Shown: piece by piece, positions 20,149-31,980 of the stretch
Position numbering within the stretch: the first letter of the stretch is position 1
How the letters are laid out: every line of letters starts with the position of its first letter
Assembly: GCA_900073065.1 (NCBI GenBank)
Contig: FJOG01000006.1
Coordinates: forward strand, 1,532,881 to 1,596,880
Source of the DNA: Phialocephala subalpina
Taxonomy: Eukaryota > Ascomycota > Leotiomycetes > Helotiales > Mollisiaceae
DNA length: 64,000 nucleotides
Direction: 5' to 3'
The notes under the pieces: model-generated
The model's input: only the letters and a program-made list of their open reading frames with translations
The model's database searches: none
Told to the model about the DNA's origin: nothing
Translations under genes and position numbers: made by a program

Positions 20149-22172
20149 ATGGTTCGATTTCCGCAAGCTCGTCGAAGGTACATGGGACGGTTGGATACGG
20201 ATTACGATGTGAGACGGATTTCCGGACAATGGTGGATGGGTAATGATTTACGACGAAGATATAAGACGCATCTCCGCAAGGTCGGGTGGTTTCTTGTTAT
20301 ATTCCAAGGAATTTATTCTTCTTTCAAATATAGATGCTGATGGATGTCGCTTCTGCTTCTTTCGATCAGGTGAGTTCGTGGTCGCTTCCTCTTTCAGATG
20401 CTTTGTTGTTAGCTCATGCACCTAGTGTCGTCGTTCTCGCTTGCCTTGTGTCGAGGATTCCATCTTCCTCCTTCATTAAATTTTCACCTTATTTTCAAAA
20501 ATGTGTCAAAAAGCCTCGCTCAGACGAGAAGTCGAGACACTGCACTCATCTTTGTCCTCATCCCCCAAATCAGATGAATTTTCGACCCTTATATTTCAAG
20601 AAGTCCCTGCACGCATGCAAATTTCGAAACCCTTTCACGCAGCGTTCGCAAGTGTTTATTTATTGAAGAAACTATCATAAGATTGGAATTTAATTCAGTA
20701 CACATATATGAGTATCAGAGGACTGTTTCACTCTGGCACAATTTGTTTCCATTCGCCGAAAGATGTTTGCTGCAGTTGCAGTGCAGAGGATGAGACACGA
20801 CTACATGGCATTCGAGCCTGAAATATGTTTCGAGGACAGTTTTCGAAGATCACATTTATGTATGATCTGCCACTGACTCAATCCATCAAGGTTTCCAGAC
20901 CAGAGCTGCCTCTTCATGCACTAAGACGTGTCACGTGAGGCACTCGCATTCGCACTCGCACTCGCACTCGCAACAAATTTGACCCATACGAATCGATGAC
21001 ACAAATGAAGCTTCCGGCATCGACGTCTTGCGAATCCGGTTTTGAGCGCGTTTTCAGCACCGATCAAGCGTTCTCCCGCACTGATCAGTTGGGTGCTGTT
21101 CAAAAACGTGTTGCTGACCTGATTATCGAGTTCCTGAAGCTTGAAGGACATTCATGAGCACTCGAAACTATAAATGTCGAAAACGTCCCTTTCTGAGCGT
21201 GGTCTAAACTCTAAAGAAGATTATTTGGACAGAATTTGCAGAGCCTCTGACTCGTGGCCATAGTGGCAAGACCTCTATGTTTTGAGAGAGCTCGAACGGG
21301 GATAGGGCTGGAGCATTAAGGTTTAGACTGTTTCATGCAACAAGCAGGGCTGAGAGATCGACAGGTCCATCGTGAACGTATTCATTCAGCCTTCAACTAT
21401 ACTCTGCTTTCAATTTGCAGATTCTCTTGCCTTTCGAGATGCTGGCCCCAGCATGGTGGAGAAATAAGCTCTGGGAGGGCTGCAGGTATAGGAGCCAACA
21501 TGATCTAGCGGCAGCTTGAGCGTGCGTCTTGACACTTCTGATAGCCTGAGCTCAGATATCCGACCGATGGAATCTGACAGAGTTATCTGAAACCTCAAAG
21601 TGGCGGTGGATATTTTCCGTGCTGTCGCGGTTGTCGCCAACTGCCAACACAACCACCTCAAATAAAATCGACGCGAGATCTTAAAGTTAAGATGAGATCG
21701 GCGTGCGGCGCTCCCTAATCTGTATTGTCCGATCATCTTCCTCGCAAGTCTCAACATGCGGCAGCAAACTCTACTTGCAGGTTTTAATATCTGGGCTGGC
21801 CATTCATGCGCTGCTTCCAGAATGCAATAGAGTCGTTTTCTTATCTCTAGAAAGTCAAATCCGGGGAGGAGATGACGGTCTGTGCGAACCCTTCTTTCCC
21901 TTGTACCTTGGACTCGGTACTCGTAATAAGAAGTACAAGAACTTGTACCTTGGCAAGTCCTCCTTTGTCCGCCCTTCCAGCTGTTGTCCACTACTATCCA
22001 CCTTGACATTTCCACATTGCTGTTTGTAGATCTAATCAGATCCCGCTCTTGCATACAGCACGCACCACGATACATCAAAACTACTGCGGATCCTTAGTCT
22101 GCTCTTACGCCATATACGGAGAACCCCCGACAATGTTGAAGTAATCGAGTTCTGACCTGTCATATCATCGGG
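20149..22172. other. Intergenic region with microsatellite
   Basis: No gene supported over 2 kb. A minus-strand 76-codon frame (20921-21151) begins plausibly (MSFKLQELDNQVSNTF) but ends in the translated microsatellite and is not called. A 222-codon minus frame (21410-22078) has no domain and no convincing start. A quasi-palindrome GTACAAG-AA-CTTGTAC lies near 21933-21948. Confidence 0.4.
20941..20970. repeat. (CACTCG)5 microsatellite
   Basis: Five hexamer units with one substitution (CATTCG) in the second unit. It is immediately preceded by the palindrome TCACGTGA at 20931-20938. Confidence 0.85.
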
Positions 22173-23554
22173 ATGTCAGACCCAACACCAAAGGGAGCCG
22201 TTCCTCCGCCTCCAGGGGTGGTACCGGACTTCCAGAATCCTCAAGATGTTCTATATACAATCAGTCTGGTGACACAGATACTGTGTTTGAGTATCGTGAC
22301 GCCGATTGTTTGGTTGAAGATATATGCGAGAGCTAGGATACAGAAAGTAATGTATAGGGAAGATTGTGAGAAATCATTTTACCGTCGATTGGGTGCAATG
22401 CTGATATTGTGCAGGGTGTTGTTTAGCGGCTTGGGTATGCCCCAAAGCTGGTGGAAGACGTTGTACTGACTTCGATCAGGTTGCATTTCTGGGATACATG
22501 ACGACCAATTTGCTATGTGAGCCCCCTCCGATGTGGACTTCTGAAGCTTCGATAGCTGACCACGATAAGTTGATCGATATGGAGGAGGATTTCATGCTTG
22601 GGAGGTGACCAAAGAGGATATGACAAACTTCATGATTGTAGGTTACCCATTCTTAAAGCGCACCATACACCACCAATCTAACATCTCACAGGTCTCCTAC
22701 GCCGGGCTCCTCGTCTACGGACCATGTGCCTTCCTCATAAAATGCTCCCTCCTCCTGATCTCCACCCGCCTCTTTGCCCCCTTTCCCCGCGCCGTCTTCG
22801 CGGTCCAACTCTTCATGCTCCTAATGCTGCTCTACTACATCCCCATGCAATTCGTCAAAATCCTAATCTGCGACCCCATCTCCGATTTCTGGTTTGTCCA
22901 AAATCCAAAATGCTTCAATCAGCATTCCATCTATCTCGCTGACACCACCGTATCTGTAATCACGGATTTCGCGGTGCTGGTGATCCCAATGCCGTTGATG
23001 TGGTTGTTGCATTTGCCTGTGAAGAGGAGGTTGAGGGTTATCGGTTTACTTGGAGCAGGCGGGATCGCGGTGGCGGCGAGTGTGGCGAGGTTGGTTATGC
23101 TTTTGAGGATTGGGGGAGGAGATGCGACGGTGTCGACGGTTGATATTAATCTTCTCGGGTATGTTCCCCTTTATTATCCTCCCTCTTCCCTTCTTCGCCT
23201 TCTCACCTCCACCTCTTTCTCTTACGCCCCGAATTATAAACTAACACAATAACCTCCAGAGCAGCAGAAACATCAATAGGCCTAATCTGCGCCTCCATCC
23301 CTGCCCTCAACGTCCTCTTCTCCCGCTACGCAACAGCTTACTCCTCTCGCAAGGGATCAGGCAAATCGAGAACGAATACAGATCTTGAGCTGGGATTGGC
23401 GAACAGTAGGAGTAAGAAGGGGGTTATAGATAAGGATGCGAGTATTATGCAGTGGACTTATAATGAGGTTGAGGAGGAGAGTGAGGCGGGACATGATCGG
23501 GAAACTGAGCGGGAAAGGGAGCGGGAGAGAGAAGGTGTGGGTGTGGCAATGTGA
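22173..23554 (+). CDS. Fungal rhodopsin-domain 7TM integral membrane protein
   Basis: Six exons: 22173..22365, 22415..22434, 22480..22516, 22570..22637, 22692..23158 and 23260..23554. They give 359 residues with all phases consistent. The first four introns are 45-54 nt and the fifth is 101 nt. The second exon is only 20 nt. The protein has seven hydrophobic helices in the order typical of the fungal rhodopsin/SAT4-like domain: LYTISLVTQILCLSIV, then EDWCCLAAWVAFLGYMTTNL, YGPCAFLIKCSLLLIS, and an ADTTVSVITDFAVLVIPMP helix with a positively charged turn after it. The C-terminal tail is charged (Glu/Arg-rich). Members are widespread in ascomycetes and mostly uncharacterised; some are Pth11-like receptors. 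There is no CFEM domain here. Confidence 0.8.
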
Positions 23555-24187
23555 TTGGGATAGATGATAGAGAAAGGTAATGAATTTGATTCGCGCATAA
23601 TATCGGGAATGTGAATTCGGGAGTGAAAGTGAGTGGATCAAAATGATGCATGGAAAGCTGGGGTTCAAGACACCAAAGAAGAAGAAGAAAAATCAAGAAC
23701 AACTAATGCAGAAGCGCACCCGGTCAGTTTTGAAAAAGCGCAAAGGAGAAAAGATAAAATTGCGACCGTAACAAAAAGAACATTCGAGGACCCTCGAAAA
23801 AGCATTGCAAAGAAAGCAAAAAAAAGGATCATCTTCTCGGCACTTATCCACTCGTGGCGGCGTGCCGACGACCTTTTAACGTCGTTATTTCTATGGACGT
23901 TCCTACAAGAATCCTACTACCGTGGTAGTCGTTCTAACTGTAGTTGCTGAGAAATTGCTTATTTAAATCTATATGACCATTGAAAAGAAGGCGAGAATTC
24001 AGAGGTTGTGGGTCTGGCTTTAGGGGAAGCGGCTCGGAAGCGAGTTTTAGCGAGGAGGGACGATTAAAATTTACAGCGGCTGACTTTTTAAGAAGCTTTT
24101 ATAACTCAGTATAGTTTCAAGAGTTCCAATTGTTGTTCATTCACCCAATCAACGCTCTCATCTGAAATTCTCTGCGACCTGAATCAT
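23555..24187. other. Intergenic region between convergent genes
   Basis: Shared 3' flank of the 7TM gene (+) and the oxygenase gene (-). Purine-rich (GAAGAAGAAGAAAAA near 23677). No gene or clear terminator motif. Confidence 0.4.
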
Positions 24188-25402
24188 CTAGTCATAATAC
24201 TTCTGTTTCACCCCTGCAATGATCTCCGTCTCCCTCGTCTTCACAAGCCCAGCCCTAAACCTATGATCCTTCGCAATCCTCGCCCTCGCCCACTCCTCTG
24301 CCGTAACACCTCCCAAACCCTCCTCTACCTCCTTCTGCAACCCCAATCTCTCCAACAACGGACTCCTCACCGGCACCAATCTCACATCCGCCTCCGGTCT
24401 TGCAAAATAAATCAAGCTTAATCTTGGTTTCTGGTTCTGGTCTTCTGGTGGTCGGACGACGCGATGGACGGTGGATTTGAGGTAGCCTCCGGATAGGAAT
24501 TCAAGAGCATCGGCTACGTTGACGATTATTGAGTCTGGAGAGGAGCGGACGTATTTCCAGCCGGTGGGGGTTTGGACTTGGAGTCCTGCGATGGGTTGGT
24601 GGAAGAGGAATGTAAGGGTGTTGTAATCTGTGTGCCCGATTGCCCAGAGCTCTTTGGGCGAAGGGTGGTATTTCATGTAGCGAAGATATTCCAAGCCCTT
24701 CGCGTCATAACGATGGCGTTCAACAAAGTATTCTTCATCAATCTCAAGAGCGTGGGCGAAGATCCGAAGAAGTGGCAAGAGGATATTGTTGTGAATGTGC
24801 TATTATTGAGTCAGACATCTGCCTCGTCACATCCGGAACTCTTCGCTCACCAAAGAGAAGCTCTTGATTTCTTCATAATGATCAAGTATCAGTTGAGGAT
24901 GCGGACGCTCATGCTCAGGTGTGAATTTCGGGATGTTGTATCTCTCATCGTTATCCTTTCCAGCATTCTCCCCTGTCGCTTGAGCTTTGTACCCTCGGAA
25001 GTCACCAGCTGCTGTATTAGCTAGGTATTTTGTCTTTTCTTCGAGTGAGAGATCAAAGAATTCTTGTGCAATGGCGTATTGGCGTTTGATGTCCTCGCCT
25101 GAGAAGCCGTGTCCTGTTACGTAGAAGAAACCTGAGACGAGTCAGCTGACTTGGACTTTTAGAGACAATGAAAAGATGTATCACCGTTCTTGTCGATGAA
25201 GTTCAGGACTTGGGATGAAAGTTCTTCTATTCCTCCAGGCTGGCTGAGTTTGGAAATATCGAGAGCTTCGAGATCAGCCCACTCGACTGAAGTAATATGT
25301 CAGCGCAAGCCTCTCCAAGAATCGAGCAAACTTACGTTTCTCCGATGTTTGGGGTGGATACTCATAATCCGGAAGCTCTTTTATAATGGTAGCTGGAGAC
25401 AT
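24188..25402 (-). CDS. 2-oxoglutarate/Fe(II)-dependent oxygenase (isopenicillin-N-synthase-like)
   Basis: Exons 25336..25402, 25185..25286, 24851..25131 and 24188..24799 give 353 residues. Introns are 49, 53 and 51 nt, with phases agreeing. The N-terminal DIOX_N part has LSSQVLNFIDKNGFFYVTGHG. The double-stranded beta-helix core carries the metal triad His206-x-Asp208 (GHTDYNTLTFLF) and His262 (STVHRV). The 2-oxoglutarate-binding RxS motif is Arg276-Leu-Ser278. Known of the superfamily: oxidation of small molecules using 2-oxoglutarate, or ring closure in isopenicillin N synthase. Length and motif spacing fit the plant/fungal small-molecule branch. The substrate is unknown. No biosynthetic backbone gene is nearby. 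Confidence 0.9.
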
Positions 25403-26058
25403 GATTGTCGATTCCTGGCATCGACAATATGGATGAGAGTATTGGAGTCCTGGGTTTGATTTATGAGTCTACTGTAGCTGTATTTCCCACATCCTCCAGG
25501 TGACTTCGAAAGTCGTTCGAGAAGGCGAATGCTGTTCTCTCAATAGTGGGATAACTGCATGAGGAAGAGCTACAAGCTTATGCAGCGTAAACGTTGGAGT
25601 TCGACTCAAATGCGAGGATCGACGAAGACTTCATTTCATTGGTCCCTGCAAGCACGCCTTCCGAGGTTTGAATTTCCTCATTTTCGTGACCATGAACAAT
25701 CTTTAATTTTAGGGTTTCTCTGATTGGGCTTTGCTCTCAAGTTGGGTCTTAGAACTCGTGGATAGCTTCGAGAAAGCATGGAAGACTGCATCCGCAGACC
25801 AGGTAGATGCACCGATATGAGAGCAAAGACTGATTCACGTGATCGAGCCCCTCTCATGGTTGCATTCTGACAGAGTCCTAGGAAAATTGCAGTCCACTCT
25901 TGCAGAAGACGATGATGTTGAAATTTGCGATAAGGCTTCCGTGCTTGAGATTCTCAAACACTGAAAATCATTATTCCTTCTGTACATCGCTGCACAACTG
26001 AAGAGCGGCGGGGAAACACCAGAATCTTTGTAGCTGGTACTTTGCCCAATGTTGCAAA
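25403..26058. other. Divergent promoter region
   Basis: Separates the minus-strand oxygenase from the plus-strand permease and may serve both. No coding frame or repeat is recognised. Confidence 0.45.
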
Positions 26059-27633
26059 ATGTCTCTAGACATTCAAAAAACCAGTGCTCGTGCCCGTACT
26101 GAGATTGTGTCGCCAGCACCAAGTTCGTCAGAAGTTTCAAAAAAGAAGGCACTGCGGCATCGAATTAGAGAAATTGTTTGGGACAGCCTGGATCGCTCCC
26201 CGGAAGAACGCCGCCTCATTTTCAAACTCGACATCTTCATTCTGTAAGGGTTCATCTGATCTCAGAAGCGGAACTAACACTCCTGATAGAACGTGGGCGG
26301 GCTTCACCTATTTCTCTAAGAACTTGAACTCAAACAACCTCTCGAATGCCTACGTCTCGGGCATGAAGGAAGACCTCAACGTCGTAGGAAATGAATACCA
26401 GACTTTCACAACAATGTGGACCATTGGATACGTTATCAGTCAGATTCCCTCGCAGATGATATGCACTCGCATTCGGCCCTCTCTGTGGTGCCCGACCTGG
26501 GAATTGATATGGGTGATCGTGACATTCGCAACTGCGGCTGTCAAGACGCCTCATCATCTTTACATCTGCCGCTTCTTCGTGGGGCTCGCCGAGGGAACGT
26601 TCTACCCAGCGGTCCACACGATCCTGGGTGGATGGTACACAAAGAGGGAGCTTGGGAAGCGTGCATCGATCTTCTTTGCTTCGGCATTCGTGGGGTCCAT
26701 GTTCAGTGGATATCTGCAAGCAGCGCTGTACACGGGGATGGATGGAACAGGTGGTCTGGCAGGATGGAGGTGGCTGTTTATCTTCGACGGAGTCATTACT
26801 CTCCCGATGGCTTTGTGGGGTACGTCTACCCCCGAACTGTTGGAAGGAAGCCATGCTGACGAACCACAGCGTACTACGCACTTCCAGATTTGCCAAGTAA
26901 CACTCGAGTTAACTGGTTGCGACCTGAAGAAATAGAACTCGCTCGGCAACGGATGGTCGATGCTGGGAAGGGAGAAGACGTGCCAATGACATGGCCAGGC
27001 ATAAAACGAGTCCTTGGTAAATGGCATTTCTGGGTATACACCGCATACTACACGTAAGACAAGTTCTGGCTGAAAGACCCGCTCGAGACTGACCGTCCTA
27101 GATTTTTCATATGCAGTGAGAACATCGGAGGGTACATGAACCTTTGGCTGAAAAGCCTGAAGAGATACTCAGTCCCACAGATAAACACGTATCCTACCGT
27201 GATCAACGCGATCACAATCGTCACCACCTTGTCGTATGGCTGGATATCAGATGCGCTGCAACTTCGAAGTCCCATTGTATACTTCTCGCTCACAGTCTGC
27301 TTCTTCGCGGCCATGAACCTCGCAATCTGGGATGGAGTTCCATTCGGTCTGAAGTGGGCTTCGTACTACCTCACCGGCTTCGCACAAGGGTCTGGACCTA
27401 TCTTCCTTACGATGGTCAATGAAGCTTGCGCGACAGATACCTTGGAGAGGAAGTTCATTTTGGGAACGACGAACTCAGTTGCATATGCCTTCAATGCTTG
27501 GATTCCGTTGATAACCTATAACACGACGAAGGCGCCGAGATTCTTGGTTGGTAATTCGGTGACTGTGGGGTTGATTGTTTGCGCTGCTTTGACATTGACA
27601 CTGGCTGTCCGCCTTCAGCGTCGCGATGCGTAA
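26059..27633 (+). CDS. MFS permease of the allantoate/pantothenate (Dal5/Fen2) family
   Basis: Exons 26059..26243, 26290..26819, 26870..27053 and 27102..27633 give 476 residues. Introns are 46-50 nt and phases agree. The N-terminal cytoplasmic segment ends in FKLDIFILTWAGFTYF, the family's first membrane helix. YICRFFVGLAEGTFYPA and TKRELGKRASIFF match the anion:cation symporter signature, and the second half starts at about residue 300. Known of the family: proton-coupled uptake of small carboxylates or vitamins (allantoate, pantothenate, biotin, nicotinate). GMDGTGGLAGWRWLFIFDG is closest to Fen2/Vht1-like members as I recall them. The C-terminus may be extended by a short last exon (27691 on), because GTAAG directly overlaps the stop. 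A truncated paralogue lies at 36366-36830. Confidence 0.85.
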
Positions 27634-28391
27634 GTAGGCTCCTGCCCATTCTCCCTATAAAAACAACGACACATAAATGTCCCGAAAATAGAGATGCTTT
27701 GTAGAGAAGCCTCAAACCCTCGAAGAACACACTTCCAAAGGTGGTAGGAGCTCGGGGGGTCCATTCTACTTGATCCCTGGGTTGAACAAATCCATAGGTT
27801 TAGAGTTCTGACGACTGGCCTTCGAGGTCTAGTACTTTGGTGTGTCGGTTTCTTCGAACACCACGAGCCATTGTTGTTGCTGCCTGTCGTGGGTTCCAGT
27901 GCTGACATTTTTGACGCAGTGAGAAATCCAGTGGCGATGAAAGAAGCGACGCCGAAGATGCGATGGTGGTTGGAGAAGGGACGTGGGCTAGGAAGCAGGA
28001 TATTGAGACTTGAAGGTGGCAGGCAGAAGCATGGGGGTTTGAGACCACGGCCGTGTGAGGGCTTTCGCGTGGGTTATTGGAGCAACAAACCTCGTAATGA
28101 GGTAAATCTATGCGCGCCATAGTTTTCTAAGCTCTTAAGCTCCTTTTTTCTTCTTGAGAATAATATTTTATATATTAATTTAAACTGCAACTGAAATATA
28201 TTATAATATATTCCTTTCTTCGATTATTTGTTTAATATAATTTATTTTATAATTTATGAATATTTATTTGTGGTAACTTTTTCTCAAATTCGATTAAAAT
28301 TCGTCCCTTATTTTATTTTCCTTTCTAGAAGCATATTCTCCAAGTTTGATATATAGGATAAATTTGAGATTCTCGAAGTCGTTAATCAAAT
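27634..28391. other. Intergenic region with AT-rich block
   Basis: From about 28139 to 28400 the sequence is strongly AT-rich (runs such as AATATATTATAATATATT), quite unlike its flanks. This fits a small RIP-affected or decayed repeat at the edge of the accessory region. The 27800-28120 frames are not supported. Confidence 0.5.
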
Positions 28392-29482
28392 CTACACAAT
28401 ATTAAACTCTTGATCCGTTATACCCTCAAACAAGAGCCCTTCCCCATTCATAATCCCATGCACGTAGCATTCTCCCATCAAGCTATAATCGACGGGGTCT
28501 CTCCACGCCTGTCTCCTTACCACAAACGGAACCACGCCCCCATGAAAAACCACAATCTCATCACCCACCCGCGAAGCGAGAGGTACAAGTCCAGCATACC
28601 CCCTCTTCGTGACACAGAATATCGCATTGCTGAGTCTTCTCGCGAAGGCTGCTGCAGTCTGCCAGTACTTGATCAAAAGCTCTTGTGTATGCTGTGGCTT
28701 GTCATGAAAAGCCAAGAAGTCTTGATCCGGCCCCATGGATGAGATTTCCTACTGGAGGTCTGGAGGCTAGTCTTCTTCGACGATATCCGCATCGATATGA
28801 TCGAATGCCAAACGTGATTCTGCGGATTCGAAGTGTGGGCGTCGTGCGTCGCCGATCGGGAGTCGGAGCATGACTTCCTATCAGATGCTACGAGGTCTGG
28901 GCATCATTCTGTGGGTAAAAGATCGTATTGTTAAGTCTAGAGAGCTAGCTAGGGAGGAGCGTGAGGATATAAGAGTCTGCGAGATTACCCCTGAACTAGT
29001 GTTTGACCCACTACACGTGACCAGCAACTGACACTTCCTCGTGCGTCTCGCCAGTCGGGTAGCCTTTCAAGAAGCGGATCATGGCATGTCCAGGCTCGAC
29101 GAAGGAGGGGATGTGATTTGGATATAGCAACGTGGTACTATTACTGACGATTGTATCCACAGAGCAGCCCTTGACTATTAAGATCGATGGATTGGTGTAA
29201 TCCAAGTGCGCTTTAGGCGGGACCCCCGCGGCCAGCGTAGAAGTTTCGACGAGGTTCCCAGGTGGAAACCGTTGGTGGGAAGTTGTCTTTTGTCCAATTA
29301 GGAATCGAGGAGCAGAAACTGTACGATCTCGTTATCCCAGCTCGATATAGCAGATCCATAACCTGGCGTCGCTTCTCTGTATCAAGTCTATCAAGTGGTG
29401 TCGTAGCGAGGAGTGAGGCGTTCGGAATAGAGAACAAAACTCCAACTGGCAGCAGAAAAAAGCTAACAAAAGGGGTCCTCAT
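28392..29482 (-). pseudogene. Decayed HET-domain (heterokaryon incompatibility) gene, C-terminal two thirds
   Basis: Three minus-strand pieces line up in HET-protein order. 29213-29482 has DLLYRAG and SIPNWTKD, like the common 'PSWVPDW' stretch. 29011-29205 has ILIVKGCSVDTI. 28392-28736 has the usual end: ARRLSNAIFCVTKRGYAGL, GDEIVVFHGG and GECYVHGIMNGE. A frameshift in a five-G run (29223-29227, C on the plus strand) separates the first two pieces. Several in-frame TAG/TGA codons lie between 28736 and 28900. The N-terminal HET domain is not seen; it would fall near or inside the assembly gap. Known of the family: HET proteins trigger non-self recognition and cell death on hyphal fusion. As sequenced, this copy cannot make a full protein. 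Confidence 0.7.
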
Positions 29483-29753
29483 TTAGGCGGATTTAGAGTT
29501 CGACGTCGTGTCAGAGTCTCCAAGAGCTAGCTTGGAGTTCGGCTACTAACTCCAACGTTCCAAACATCAGGTAGAAATTCAATGAACGAACTATTGGGCT
29601 CGACGGGCATACCATTAAATGAAAAGCAAAAGAACAAGGCTACGGTGCAAACCCGTTTCCAGGCGCCAACCAGGTCAGGAACCAAGGCAGGACTGTGCAT
29701 AAGGCTTTACAACAAGCCTTCGTGTTGGGAAGCGAATCAACATTTGTCGTTAC

Positions 29754-30128
29754 NNNNNNNNNNNNNNNNNNNNNNNNNNNNNNNNNNNNNNNNNNNNNNN
29801 NNNNNNNNNNNNNNNNNNNNNNNNNNNNNNNNNNNNNNNNNNNNNNNNNNNNNNNNNNNNNNNNNNNNNNNNNNNNNNNNNNNNNNNNNNNNNNNNNNNN
29901 NNNNNNNNNNNNNNNNNNNNNNNNNNNNNNNNNNNNNNNNNNNNNNNNNNNNNNNNNNNNNNNNNNNNNNNNNNNNNNNNNNNNNNNNNNNNNNNNNNNN
30001 NNNNNNNNNNNNNNNNNNNNNNNNNNNNNNNNNNNNNNNNNNNNNNNNNNNNNNNNNNNNNNNNNNNNNNNNNNNNNNNNNNNNNNNNNNNNNNNNNNNN
30101 NNNNNNNNNNNNNNNNNNNNNNNNNNNN
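29754..30128. other. Assembly gap (375 N)
   Basis: An unbroken run of N. The flanks do not share an obvious overlap. It sits between the broken HET gene and the DUF6594 gene, where a collapsed repeat would be likely. Confidence 1.
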
Positions 30129-30276
30129 AACAACATTTCTATAAACACGAGCTGCAGCCGCCACCAACATGTACACTCCAGGCGACGCCCAGGAAAAGAA
30201 GGGAGGACAACAACATGGTCTCGAGGAACGCTCGATCGCAAGACTGGAGAACCATCTCGGCGCTGGGACGCCCTGA

Positions 30277-30307
30277 ACGAATAAAAATATGGACGAATAA
30301 AAATATG
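30277..30307. repeat. 15-bp tandem duplication
   Basis: ACGAATAAAAATATG occurs twice, separated by one G, directly right of the assembly gap and left of the DUF6594 gene's last exon. It may be a local slippage duplication or a target-site footprint. Confidence 0.7.
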
Positions 30308-30400
30308 TAAAAGGTAAAAACACAAATGGATTTGTTTCACTCAGTCTGCTAAGATCTGAAATTATTTTAGAATTAGGAAAGAGTTAGGGATTCAAGGAAT

Positions 30401-31465
30401 CTAGTTGATATTTCCTCCTGTGCCGCTTAGAAAGACAACCTGCACAGCAGCGAATCTAAAACACGAACCACCAAGTCAGCCAATGATCTTTAAGTGGAAT
30501 TTTTCTTACAGAATGGGTGACTTGACTTACGCTGATGTAGCCGCAAAGATCTCGACTCTACTGGCACTTGTAACCAGCACAAGGCATAACGAGAATAGAG
30601 CCGTAAAGCCTGTCAGGATCCCCAAACGTGCAGATATACTTGACACAAAGTAAAGCAGGACGATCGATGATATTGGAATGAGCGACGCAATGATAGTCGC
30701 TACCCCATTGAGGATCTTGATGATGACCGAGTCTTTATACTGTGTTATCTCCGATCTGTTGTGGAGAGGTGTCTAGCATGGACATGGGTTGGTTAGCTGA
30801 AAAAAGGAGGTGGTAACTTTGATGAATGTTGTAGAAGTTTGGACTAACGGTAAGGCGATGCCCAATGCAAGCATGGAATCTTGGAATAAATGCATTGATA
30901 ACCCATCGTGAGAAGGAGTCTCCAGAACTTCGATGCTGTATTGCAATAAGGTCATTCGAAAACTCCTCGCTCCATGCTTTGCGGTCGAGGCCGCGAAGAG
31001 GAAAATTGCCTGATTGTGGGTTCGTGAGCCAATCCCGGAAGAACACCAGGTCGTAAGGATTCGGAGCTGGGCGGGAGCTGAGATCGATTTGTCGTTGCAA
31101 GCAGATATCTGGCGGGACAATGTCAGAGATGAGTCTTTTAGGGAAGCGGGACACAGCCGACTGTACTTATCCAGCTTCTCTCTTATCTGCAACAGAGTCT
31201 CCCATTGCTCTCTCTTTCCCGTGCTGTCCAGTTGCGTTAATGTCCACCAATCTCGAGACCTATATGCTCGGCTTGAACATTTCTCGTCTGTACTGGCAAG
31301 TTGGTAATATTTCTCCTCTAAAATCATAAGCTCTGCCTGCATATGCAGAAGGCCCAGGATATTTAGAGTTTCGAATCTTCGGAAAATGCCCAATTCCCTA
31401 TGCTCGCTCATCAGATGAGCAATTTGAGGGTAGCCTTCGGCCACTGGCGGGATTGTCGCTTGCAT
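30401..31465 (-). CDS. DUF6594 family membrane protein
   Basis: Exons 31162..31465, 30849..31108, 30531..30772 and 30401..30455 give 286 residues, and all phases close. The protein starts MQATIPPVAEGYPQIAHLMSE, followed by IFRRFETLNILGLLHMQAEL. This is the usual DUF6594 opening (GYPxLAxLM, F..L..LNLL.LQ.EL). A helical middle and a C-terminal set of three hydrophobic helices follow: IIKILNGVATIIASLIPISSIVLLYFV, GILTGFTALFSLCLVLVTSASRVEIFAA, and AFAAVQVVFLSG. The first intron (31109..31161) has the unusual donor GTCGGC but a good CTGAC branch site and keeps the frame. The others start GTTAGT and GTAAGT. Known: DUF6594 proteins are common in ascomycetes, often multicopy, near HET genes, with unknown function. 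Confidence 0.85.
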
Positions 31466-31980
31466 GATAGCAAGTAAACACCCCGTTTTTCATACTTGCG
31501 ACACAAATTGCTAGTTGGGAAACAATTGAGATAAAGAAATCATGTAGTGGGCTAGGCAAAATGAGGCTCTGAGATAGTCATAACTGATTGATAAAGAAAG
31601 ATGGCATCATCGCCGACGTCACCCAACAAGGCTCAGGTGCGACGACGTGGCGGGGTATGAGCGGGCAACCCACCTTGGAACGGTTGCTTCCCATAGGTCG
31701 AACGTCGATGTAACCACATGAGCATGGGCAATTGGGCTACATCGATGGTTGATATGCATGACAGAGCTGCGGTAAGGCAGATACTGGTGTTCCAATGCCA
31801 GATGAGCTTGGTGAGGTGCCGCTGTCGGTATCTTCAGAAGAATCATTGGATATCCAATCCCTTGGGTCTGTGACCTACTCGGTGAAGTCGCAAGTATATA
31901 TGTAAGGCTGCTCGCACGACTGACTGTCTAGGCAATTTAAAGGTTCAACCACGCAATATCCGCAGCAGGCACATACCATC
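31466..31980. other. Divergent promoter region
   Basis: Between the DUF6594 gene (-) and the retropepsin-like gene (+). No coding frame. No motif is recognised with confidence. Confidence 0.4.

Noticed and set aside
20921..21151. 76-codon minus-strand frame starting MSFKLQELDNQ
   Set aside because: The start is plausible, but the frame ends in the translated hexamer microsatellite and no homologue is recalled. Too weak to call.
21410..22078. 222-codon minus-strand open frame
   Set aside because: Arg/Cys/Trp-rich translation with no domain. It is probably a chance frame in the promoter region of the 7TM gene.
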